64,000 nucleotides of DNA from the NCBI RefSeq assembly GCF_030272615.1, contig NC_081406.1, positions 113,803,783-113,867,782 on the forward strand, read 5' to 3'. This DNA is from Cryptomeria japonica. Lineage: Eukaryota > Streptophyta > Pinopsida > Cupressales > Cupressaceae. The notes under the pieces are model-generated. The model did not search any database and was not told where the DNA came from. It saw only the letters and a program-made list of their open reading frames with translations. Position 1 is the stretch's first letter. Each line of letters opens with the position of its first letter. The position numbers and the translations under genes were made by a program. Positions 46,164-56,614 of the stretch are shown here, piece after piece.

Positions 46164-47298
46164 TGCTTGCAGTCATGGTTCTCCTTCCTGATCTTCCCTT
46201 TTATTTTCTTATCATATTTCATTTCCTTTTGGTGCTACTTGTCCTAAATTAGGGCAAGATAGGGGTGTGGTGCCCTTTTCCTAGCCCTATTTTAGGCCCC
46301 CTATGATCCTCCCTTGCATTGGGCTTGTCAATTGTGAAGCGGGAAAAGTTTCTCTATGTCGGCCTAAGACGAGAAATTACCCAAATACCCCTAATTAGCA
46401 AGTATATAAGGAGCACTTCCCCTCCCATTTTCAGAAGTCGATAATCGAATTTGATCAAAAGAATAAGGTGAATTTACAAATCATTCAAGCATTCATTCAA
46501 TCATTGAGCATTTCAAGTCTCCTTTCAAGGCTAGGTGTTGCATTCAAGTCAAGGATTCAACCATTGAAGAGGAGATTTCTATCAACATTCAATACATCCT
46601 ATTTCATATATCCATCCAAGCAAATTCATCTACAAAGGTATCGACATTTCAATTACATCCCCTTCTTGAGGTGTATTTTACTTTAGACATTTCCTTTCAT
46701 TTACTTGCAATATTTTACAGCCACTTAGTTAATTCCAAAATGGGGTTTGGCCTAAAGGAAAATCCTCAATCCCAACAACATTTTCCTCTCTTTTCTATGT
46801 GTAGGTTGCAAGTGCATGACTGTAATTGTAGGTTTAGGCTTCATTTTCAGAGATGGAAAAACCCTTTTCGGTGCATGGATTTTTTGGAGGACTATGTACA
46901 ACTTACACATGGTCCCTACAACTTTTGCTTATATTTGTAGGGAATCTTCGTCTCGACATTCTACTATTAATTCCAGGTGCACAACTTCATCCCGCGTCTC
47001 TATCTCAAGATACAATTGTTTCTTTGTCATTTCTACACTTAGTCTAAATTTTCTTAATTCAACTAGTCTATTATAAAAGAGGGTTAATTTACTTTCCTAA
47101 TACTTTCCAAATTTACTATAAATTCACTTAGTATTCAATCTCTTACCATTGGGGATTGGATCTAGTGAATTCAACCCCTCTTTTAAATGTAATGTGTGTG
47201 GAAAATTGAAGGGAATCCTTTGTGAAACTTTCATCCCTCTTTTGAGGGGAGTAAATCTTCCCACTTGATCACCCCTCATCATTTTTCACCATATTACA
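46164..47298 (+). repeat. Right (3') LTR of Tat-like Gypsy element
   Basis: Begins about TGCTTGCAG after a polypurine tract and ends TTACA at 47,298, matching 26,745-27,854. TATA box TATATAAG at 46,403-46,410. The two LTRs are separated by about 18.3 kb. Target-site duplications were not found because the left edge is uncertain. Confidence 0.75.
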
Positions 47299-48370
47299 AG
47301 ACCCTCATGAGATGTTGCTTAGTTTTTTCATTACAAACATGTTAGACAAAAAGGCAAATTTTTGATAAAATGACACGATTAGACACATAGATAACAAGAA
47401 AGTGATCAGTGAGATAAAAAGGTTTTTCTAGTATGGGTAGAAAGTTATGTTATGCTAGATAGCCATATGATAGGGCAATTATAGATTGATTAGATAATTT
47501 GGCCTTTAGAAATGTGACATGAGGCCTTCACTAGCTAGGCACTATTATATCATGTGCATTCATATTGTGGGGTTTAATATCCCAAAAATGAGCTTACAAT
47601 ATATTTCCTATCAGTGAAAATAGGGGATGATGCATGGAAAAGGGGACACAAGCCAAAAACACAAGTTCACATGTTAATAAGTTATTTCCAACCAAATACC
47701 AACATAAATGAACAAAAATCCTTCACATACATATCAAAAGAGATAAAAACATGCAAAGAAGCATAAAAAAGTGAAAGAGAAGTAAGAAGACTCCCTAAGA
47801 TTCTCCCATGATGCTTGATGGTTCTCCCTTGTTCTTCTCCTCTCCAAGATCCAAAAGTGTGACTGTAGCTCTCAACTTTAGCACTAACTATGGATGCCAA
47901 ATGGAGATTAAAATGGTTGAATATGATAAACTTCCTATTTCTATTCAAATGCTAGAATAAAATTGCTATGAGAAAAGCTCTATGATAATGTAAGTATAAT
48001 AGCAATGCTCAAAATGCTTCCTCCTTTACATGAGGAGAAGGGTTCTATTTATAGGTAACATAGAATATTGGATGGTCAAGATTGATCTAGTTTGTGGAGG
48101 GACAAGATTGCATGATTCATGATCCATGTGATGGTCTTCAACCCAATCCAATGATGACAAGTGTCAATATGAGATGGCTTGAGAGGAGAGGTAAGGAGCG
48201 TTAAATGCTTGAGAGGACATGAGGGTTACCATGGATGGTTGGGATTATGGGATAAATATTTTATACAAAGGATAAACTATTGTTCAAGGATTAAAGGGAT
48301 AACAATGGTCAAAGAAATGAATTCTTGAAGAGACCTATGGGTTCAAAGGATGGTTTAGTTAGAGAGATAG
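47299..48370 (-). repeat. Gypsy LTR part (R-U5 side), split by chromovirus
   Basis: A minus-strand TATA element (CCTATAAATAGAACC) lies near 48,045-48,060, like that of the LTR ending at 22,762. With 53,968-54,706 it would form one LTR whose U3 is about 1.06 kb, similar to the other copy's 0.9 kb. The left edge is uncertain (somewhere in 47,300-47,650). No gene is supported. Confidence 0.5.
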
Positions 48371-48674
48371 TGAAGTAGTTACCAGTGAGGAGGGACCTCA
48401 AGGAGATCAGTCCAAACTAGTCAGCAAGAGTAAACACAACAAAAACACACATATATGATGGAGGCAATGCAAAACATATAGTTTTATTGCATGAAATTTG
48501 ATTACATCCAACCAATACCTAGGTTACAACATACTAGCACACAGGCCTAGTAGAATAGGTCACACTAGGACCTTGAATCGAAGGATCTATCTTCTAGGCA
48601 CATTCTATCTATCTAATACTTCTTGATCTTCTAATTGATTCCATTCTAAAGCATGATTACAAATATATATATCG
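48371..48674 (-). repeat. Chromovirus 3' LTR
   Basis: About 304 bp. It matches 53,666-53,962 over its whole length, ending at an ATATATAT run. Between it and the end of pol (49,088) lies about 400 bases without a gene. Confidence 0.8.
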
Positions 48675-49087
48675 ATCCAAAGGATGAAATGTAGAAGGTT
48701 GGCCACACGCTAAGAAACATCAAGATCAATGCCCAAGGCTCTGAAAGTTTCATAATAGGTTCCAGTAGATCACTAGAATAGGTCTCAAGAAACTGTCATG
48801 GAAACCGGTAGCGATATCTTGCCAGAAAGTGATCCAAAAGAGATGCAGTTTGAAAGCAAGAAATATGATCAAGTCTTCAAGTAGAATCCAATTCCATAGG
48901 ATCCGATGAGCCAAAAATGAAACACATAGAAAGGAAAACTGAAATTGCAAACAAAATAGAAAAGAAATGTTTTTGGTTGATGCAAGATTGTTGTGAACCG
49001 GGGATTCTCCTACATCAGAAATTTGGGGTTAATGAAAAAGTGAGCCTCTCACTTTGTCAAGGTCAAAGGGAAACCAAGATGGTCTAC

Positions 49088-52000
49088 CTATGTTTGATAA
49101 ATCCAAGATGAATCTTTAACTGGTCTTCTTTCCCACTTCACAAGATATTCTTTGTACTGATTGTTCAAGGTACTATGCCCAATCCTACTATCCAAAATAT
49201 CTTCATTCTGATCTGGTTCCTTCTCGGGAAATTGTCTCTCAAGGTCTACAACATTGTCTTCATTGAATTTTGGTTCATGGTACTCATGAATATTTGCAAT
49301 GTTGAATATAGGAGAAATACTTAGACTATCCAGTAGCTCCACTTCATATACGTTTCCAGAACTGAACTTTCTCAAAATATTATAGGGTCCAAAATTCTTT
49401 ATATGCAACTTATTATAAGTTCCAACCAGGAATCTCTCTTTTCTCAAATATACCATCACTTCATAATGAACTTCAAATTCATTGTCTCCTCTTGTCATTT
49501 GCCTTCTCCTTATATTTTCTATTCATGTTTTCTAAATGTTGTTTAACCTGAATATGCAATGCTGCCATGTGATCTACAAAATCTTCTGCTTCTGAACTCT
49601 TCCGGCCTTCACTGCTAATGTCTCTCAATTTTGCTATTCCTCTAGGATGAACTCTAGTAACAATCTCAAAAGGTATTTTTCAGGTACTTCTATTCACTAA
49701 ATTTTTATTGGCAAACTCTGCTTGTGAAAGGATCAAATCCCAACTTCCGGTTTTATCTCCCACTAAACATCTCAACAAGTTTCCCAAACTCCGGTTAACT
49801 ACTTATGTCTGTCCATCAGTCTGTGGATGAAAAGTAGAACTGAACTTCAAATCTGTCTTCATCTTCTTCCAAAGCATTCTCAAAAAATAGCCAACGAACT
49901 TAGTGTCTCTGTCTGAAACTATGCTCTTAGGTAATCCATGCAATCTCACCACTTCCTTGAAAAATATCTTTGATACATGCATGCATCTGATGTCTTCTTA
50001 CAAGGTATCAAATAAGTCATATTTAAAATTCCATCCACTACCACAAATATAGAATCACTTCCTCTCGGTGTCTTGGGCAATCCAAGTACAAAATCCATGC
50101 TTATATCCTCCCAAGGTCTTACCGGTACTATCAAAGGTTTATATAATCCCACATTTTGACTACTACCTTTTGCAACTTGAAAAAATCTATAACTCTGCAC
50201 ATATCTCTTAACATCCTTATGAATCTGGGGCCAAAAGTATCACTCACTCACCAATGCAACTATTTTGTCAATGCCAAAATGTCTAGCTAAACCTCCACTA
50301 TGTTTCTTTTTTATCAGGTTCTCTCTGATGGAACTCTTAGGTATGCATAACTAAACTCCCTTGAATAACATCCCATCCTGAATAAAATAATCCAACCATT
50401 TGCTTCTATCAACCATAACCAGTTCTTTACATGCTTTCCAAGGTTCTGCAAAATCTAGGTCTTCATCATACAAGGTCTTCAAATCTTCAAAACCTAATAC
50501 TGTCACTCTCATCTCTGTCAGCAAATTCCTTCTCCTACTCAATGCATGAGGAACTTTGTTATATTTCCCACATCTATGCTTCAACACAAAGGTGTAACTC
50601 TACAATAACTCTACCCATCTCATATGTCTCTAATTCAACTTATTCTGATTATTCAAATACTGCAAAGCTTGAAGATCTGTATACAACACAAACTCCTTAG
50701 GCAACAAATAATGTCTCCATTTCTTCAAGGCTTGAACTATGGCATAAAATTCCTGACCATACATTGAATATCTCTTCTGGGCATCATTCAATTTCTCACT
50801 GAAATATGCTACTACTTTCCCTTCTTGACTCAAAAACTACTCCTATTGTTGTTCCACTTGCATCATAATCCACTTGAAATACCTTATTGAAATTACATAA
50901 AGCCAACAAGGCTGCTCAGTCACTTTCCACTTCAACAATTTAAAACTTTTGTTTTATCCGGTGGTCCACTTGAATTCCTTCTGATCTCTTCTCATGGTCT
51001 CAGTCATAGGGTTACAAACTGAACTCAAATTTTTGATAAACTTCTAGTAAAAATTAGCCAATCCATGAAATGATCTTACCTCTCTAATGGTTTCTGGTGT
51101 AGGCCACTCAACAATGACTTTCACTTTCTTAGGGTCCATCTTCAAACCATCCTCTGATATCACAAAGCCCAAACAAACTAACTCATCCTTCATGAAAGTG
51201 CACTTCTTAATATTGATCAACAACTTTTCTTCTCTCAACCTCTGCAAAAATTGCCTTAATTGCAACAAATGCTCCCCTTCTGTCTTACTAAAAATCAGAA
51301 TGTCATCCAAATATAGAATAACAAACTTACCAAAGAATTTGTTCAATACCTTATTCATCAGCCTCATGAAAGTACTCGGTGCATTAGTCAATCCAAAAGG
51401 CATCGCCAACCATTCATATAGTCCTTCATTTGTCTTAAATGTTGTCTTCCATTCATCACCTTCTCTGATCCTGATCTAATGATATCCAATCTTCAAATCT
51501 ATCTTTGTAAAGTATTTTTCTCCACTTAAACAGTCTATTATGGCATCCATCCTAGGCAAAGGAAATCGGTATTTCATTGTGATTTTGTTTATTACTCTTG
51601 AATCGATACACATCCTCCATTCTCCATTATTCTTAGGTGTTAATACCGCTGGTACTTTACAAGGGCTCAAACTCTCCCTGATCAAACCTTTCTTCAATAG
51701 TTACTGTACTTGTCTATTTAGTTCTTCATTCTCTATCGGTGTCAACCGGTGTGTAGCTTTGTTAGCCAAACTAGCTCCAGGAACCAAGTCCATGCATTAA
51801 ATAATACTTCTAACATGTGACAATCCATCAGGTACATTATCTGAAATGATGTCCTCATATTCTATCAGCAAATCTCTTATCTTTGTCGAGTGTTCTCCTT
51901 TTGATTTCAGTCTCTCAGTCTTCTTAGGAATTAAGGAAAAGTACACATTCTCATGTCTCATTCCATCCATGAATTTCCTTCCATCTACCAAATAGATTCT

Positions 52001-53556
52001 AGTATTCGTACAAACTTCATTCTTCAAAGGTAACAAGGTTTGCTTCATCCTATTGGCCACAATAGTGTATGTATTCTTCCTCCCATCACGTATTGCCTGT
52101 CTATCATACTACCAAGGTCTTCCCAACAAAAGATGACAAATATCCATAGGCATAATATCACACAAAACTTCATCATGATAATCCCCAATTTTCAATTTTA
52201 CTAAACACTATTCACTTACTAACAACTTATGTTTATCTAGAATCCATGCTATCTAATAAGGCTTAGGGTGTTTCAATCTCTCCAATTTCCACTTATTCAC
52301 CATCTCCTCTGAAACAAGATTATCAAAACTACCACTATAAATAACAAATTTACAACATTTATTAGATACCTTACATCTGGCCTTGCATAGGTTCTTCCTC
52401 TGCAAGGGTTCTTCATCTCCTCTAGTATAACACAAAGCTCTCCTCATCATCAACAGTTCTCCATTTTTTGATTTATTTTCTAATTCGGTGGGGTTTTCTT
52501 CCACCACTTCTTCTCTTTAGGTAGCCTTTGTCTTCTTACATTCAAATGCACATTTCCTTTTCCTCCACACTTAAAGCAGGTTCCTCTAAATGTCCTCTTG
52601 TCTTGTCTCCCAAGGTTCTCATTCTAGTAACCATCCAGTTCTCTCCTCTGATATAAACTCTATCATCCTTCCAGTATTAATTATCTTCTTTTCTATCTTC
52701 CTTGTCCTTGTTCTAATCTATACTAGTTCCCCTTCCTCTAATATATCCTCTTCCTCCTTGAAATCTTCCTCCCGTAAACCTTCCACCTCTACCTCTCAGT
52801 CTTTGCTCATGTCTTTTGTTCAATTTCTCTTTAGCCTTTATTCCATACTGGTAAGCCTCTTCAACACTCTCCAATTTGATCATATTGAGTTCATCTTGTA
52901 TAGACATACGCAATCCATTCAAATATCTTGCAAGTTGTTCAACTTCATCATCAACATGTCTGGATCTAATGTTCAACTTGTAAAATGCTTTGGTGTACTC
53001 CTTCACACTAGATTCCTTCTATCTCAGATTCTACAACTTCTGGAACAAATCTACTTGATAATTCACCAAGACAAATTTTGATTTTAACTTAGCAATCATC
53101 CTATCCCATGTCTTAATCTTTTCTTTACCTCTTCTATTTCTATCAACTTTCAAATTCTCCCACCAAAGAGATGCATGAACTTTTAATTGGGTATAGTCAT
53201 ACTTCACCTTCCTTTCTTTTGGAGTGTTTTCAAAATCAAAATACTTCTCCATCTTTGAGATCCAATTCATTTGAATCTAACTTGCCATCATATTCCAGTG
53301 TGGTAAAATGAGGTTTAGTGTTTTCCCTACTCAAAACCCTTAAAAACCTTTCCTCCTCCAGAACAACTGCCAGTAGGTTCACTTGTTCTGTCAGGGCTTC
53401 TTCTCCTTCATTTTCACTCATATCCTCAATATGTTGACCTCTTCTCTGGGTTGTCACCATGACTTCTAATCGAGCTTCTATTCCTCGCAACATCTCCATT
53501 ACAATAGGGTCTGCATTCCCACGTGCTCCACCATTCCTAGTTCCTCTTTGCGTCAT
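49088..53556 (-). pseudogene. Chromovirus gag-pol, heavily broken
   Basis: Gag (53,556 to about 52,540) spans two frames, with W-W-E-N-L, an Arg/Gly-rich segment (R-G-R-G-G-R) and a zinc knuckle reduced to C-F-K-C. Pol is mostly in a third frame. The protease (52,507-52,253) reads Y-S-G-S where Asp-Ser-Gly is catalytic, then L-L-L-G-R-P-W near 52,110. RT (51,800-51,044) has K-I-D-L-K, Y-L-D-D and L-G-F-V-I. RNase H is at about 50,860-50,600, followed by the integrase zinc region (50,587-50,351) and the integrase core (50,200 to about 49,510, with a frameshift near 49,970). The core has Asp in S-M-D-F and Asp in V-S-D-R-D; the catalytic Glu codon is a TAA (49,803-49,805). The C-terminal chromodomain has Y-L-V-K-W near 49,130. 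Many other stops, for example 51,476, 51,044 and 52,253. Confidence 0.9.
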
Positions 53557-53652
53557 TATTTCATGCTAGTCCTCTACAATTGCAGGTCAGATATGCAATC
53601 TACCACCCTACAACAAAATTTTAGGACACGCAACCTTCGGAACGAAACTTCA

Positions 53653-53663
53653 CTCTGATACCA
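53653..53663 (-). promoter_or_regulatory. Primer-binding site of chromovirus
   Basis: Plus-strand CTCTGATACCA, the reverse complement of TGGTATCAGAG, lies 2 bases from the 5' LTR edge at 53,666. tRNA-iMet type. Confidence 0.85.
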
Positions 53664-53665
53664 CT

Positions 53666-53962
53666 TGAAGTAGTTACTGGTGAGGAGATACCTCAAGGAT
53701 ATCAGTCCAAACCGGTCAGCAAGAGTAAACACAATGGAAACACACAGGCAATGTAAAACAGATATTTTTATTGCATGAAATTTAATTAAATCCAACTGAT
53801 AACAACCTGGTTACAACATAGCGACACACAAGCCTGGTAGAATAGGTCACACTAGAACCTTGAACTGAAAGATCTAACTTCTAGGCATAGTCTATCTATC
53901 TAATACTTCTTGATCTTCTGATTGATTCTATTCTAAAGCATGATTACAAATATATATATACA
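53666..53962 (-). repeat. Chromovirus 5' LTR
   Basis: 297 bp, plus-strand ends TGAAG...TACA. Followed by AATAG, the likely right target duplication. Confidence 0.8.
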
Positions 53963-53967
53963 AATAG

Positions 53968-54706
53968 TGAGCAAGTGGGTTTTCTATGTGAATGCAAGTG
54001 GGAGAGATTTTTAAATAAATATAAATTTATTTAAATGTGTACAACTTGCATTTGGATAGATATTTAAATAAATATTTATTTTTTTAAATGTGAGAGGGGA
54101 TTTAATTAAATGTGAAAGGGGGATTTACTTAAATAAACAGGCTTAAGAGGACTTTAAAAGGAGGTCATTAAAAGCTTGAAGACTTTGAGGGAAACCATTA
54201 AATGTTTAAGAAGACTATAGAAGGAAACAATTAAAGGGTTGAAGACTTTAAAGGAAGCCATTAAAGGCTTGAAGTGGGTGATGATAAATAGGATTTTTAA
54301 ATAAATATAGATTTATTTAAATGTGTGGCACAACTTGCATTTGTAGGAAAATGCAAGTGGATGGGGATTTTTAAATAAATATTCATTTATTTAAATGTGT
54401 GTGCAACTTGCCTTTTTAGGAAAATGCAAGTGGGTGAAGGATAAAGCGGATTTAAACAATTTTTTATTTATTTAAAAGTGCACGGAGGGATTAATTAAAT
54501 AAATATGTATTATTCATTTAATTAATTGTCTCAATTTGATTAAGTGAAATAAATCAAATAAATTGAATAATTTATTTAATTAATACAAGAAGAGGGCTAG
54601 GGTGAATTAATTAAATATTATTTTAATTAATTGTTGATTGATGGTTAAATAATCAAATAAATACTAAGTATTCATTTAATTAAGTGGACAAATTTGGGTG
54701 TCTATA
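53968..54706 (-). repeat. Gypsy LTR part (U3 side), split by chromovirus
   Basis: Its minus-strand start reads TATAGACACCCAAATTTG next to the polypurine tract at 54,707-54,720, the same junction type as at 22,762 (the terminal TG has decayed to TA). It contains repeated TTTAAATAAATAT...TTTATTTAAATGTGT clauses and a 30-bp tandem array (54,144-54,272). Its other part is 47,299-48,370. Confidence 0.6.
54144..54272. repeat. About four 30-33-bp tandem units in the LTR
   Basis: Units of the form GAAGACTTTAAAGGAAGCCATTAAAGGCTT, each slightly different, repeat about four times. They lie in the U3 half of the split Gypsy LTR, where enhancer-like repeats are common. Confidence 0.8.
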
Positions 54707-56614
54707 TTTGCCCCTCTCTGAGATGGTGTGGTTTATCGCATCATTTAAAAGAAAAAGAGTAAGCATGGTAGATGTCCCAACATGCGCGAAGTTGGTGGTT
54801 AGGTATCCCCCTTGAGAGATGGGACGAAATTTTTAAAAAATGGGCAATCTCTCAAAAAAATTTAATTAAATTAGGCATGGATAGGATGGAGGATTTGGGA
54901 ATGAAGTATGGATTAGAAGGATAGGTTGATAAGTACCCTTACCCTAGGTTAGGTAGGAGATATTTGGTGCATTTGATGGATGTTGTAGAATTTACCAATA
55001 TTGGTTAGAAAGTCTGGTTTAATTGATTGAATTGCCCTGGTTTAGTCAAAGTGTGGAGATTGATGTCAGTTGTTCACATAGATAGGATAAAATTTGAGTA
55101 AGTGAGTTAAATTGACTTGATGAGACTTAGATGATTGATGTAATTTCCTAATGAAGTCAAGGTATCTGAAGCAAACTAATTATTGAGACTTAGCCAATTG
55201 ATGTAATTGTATGTTTTGATTGTCTTTGATTGGTTGATCAATTGACAGTGTTTGCATTTGAGGCTGTTTATGGAGTTTTTTGTACTCAGCATACCTATTG
55301 AGACTAGGAAATTGATATAAATTCTTGTTGTAGTCTAGGTGTGCATGAGTTGATGTACTTGTGCAGACATAGTAACTTGTTGATAGGGAGAAACTCAAAA
55401 ATTGGCTCAAATTGTGTGTTTGCAATCAATTTGGCTTGCAAGTTACCTCAAAGGTTTTGAAACTTGTTTAGGTACTATTTATTTGATGTCTTTCCTTCTC
55501 TATGCTTCATATCAACCCTGAGATCTTCCTACCATGTCAGTTATTGTTTTCACTCAAACTTGCTCTCAAGTCTCACAAAAGTGAAACTTAACTTCTTAGC
55601 TCCAAACACCAAGATCACTCACCAAGAGTTGCAAGAGGTCTAGGAAATTGTCTAACATCCTCTTAGGCTGAATTAAACTTGGTTTGATGGTATTTCCAAT
55701 TGTCTTCTTACCCGATTTGAGGAAAAGCTCAAAGCAGGGCTACAAGAAAAGAGCCCCAATTAGCCCTCCAAAATTTCTAAAATGCTTATAACTCCACAAA
55801 CTGCCAAACCACCTCATCAAAAATTTGCATTTATGGATACCCTTTATAGATATATTTCAATTTTTTTCTATGAGGAGGTCTAACACGGCTGTACAATGAC
55901 TATCCTATACATGTGCCTAAAAACAAGGGTTTTTAAGGGTTTCAAGTCTTCTAACACCCCAACACCATTCCAAACACTTCTTTAGACCACCAAATTTCTT
56001 GAGAAGGTTTGTATCATCATTATTAAGCCTTCAAACTTCTTTCCTTGCAAGAATAAATACAAACACTTGATGTGCAACCTAGTTTCCAGAGAAAAAGTGC
56101 TCAAAACCACTGTATTTCAATACTTAGGCTGCTCAAAATGCATTTCCCAACTAATTATTCATCGGAAAACTCTTCCATATGGCCTACAAGATCTGATAAA
56201 AATTAATTCCACCTTGGGAAACCAAAATAAGGTTCACTTGGTGTGGGTTTGTAGAGAAACTTTGTTTTCACCATGAAAGTTCACTAGTCGGGCTATATGA
56301 GCTCGCCTAGTTAGCAACAAAAAACACTTCATTTGTCATTGCCAATAAACAAAAAAATGTATTTACAAGAAGGATATGCATAGAAAATTGACTCTCAGAG
56401 GCCATGGAGAAAGAGCCAAAGAAAATCAAGTTGCTTCCATTATTGAAGCCAAACCCTTACTCAACTAAGAACATGGTAAAACAAAATAATTTTACTACAA
56501 TGCTAAAAATTCACACCAGAAAACAAACCCAGGTGAAAAAGATTCAACACAATATGACACAACTTCCCAAATGAAAACAGGACTGCCAAATGCTCAAGAA
56601 GTACAGACTGCTAT
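54707..56614 (-). mobile_element. 3' internal tail of the minus-strand Gypsy element, otherwise no gene
   Basis: Starts with the polypurine tract (minus strand CAGAGAGGGGCAAA) and has a second purine block (minus-strand CTCAAGGGGGATACC near 54,810), as in its relatives. The rest, to the Copia LTR edge at 56,615, is unassigned AT-rich sequence. The 69-codon frame at 56,067-56,276 has no recognisable domain. Confidence 0.45.

Larger units (their letters stand above)
48371..53962 (-). mobile_element. Chromodomain Gypsy element (chromovirus) with short LTRs
   Basis: 5,592 bp, minus strand. LTRs are 48,371-48,674 and 53,666-53,962 (about 300 bp, starting TGAAGTAGTTAC on the plus strand), with a primer-binding site beside the 5' LTR. 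Gag, protease, RT, RNase H, integrase and C-terminal chromodomain follow in Gypsy order. Flanks GATAG (48,366-48,370) and AATAG (53,963-53,967) are a 4-of-5 match, consistent with an aged target duplication. Short LTRs and a chromodomain suggest the Reina-like branch, which is inference. The left LTR's outer dinucleotide has decayed from CA to CG. Confidence 0.85.
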
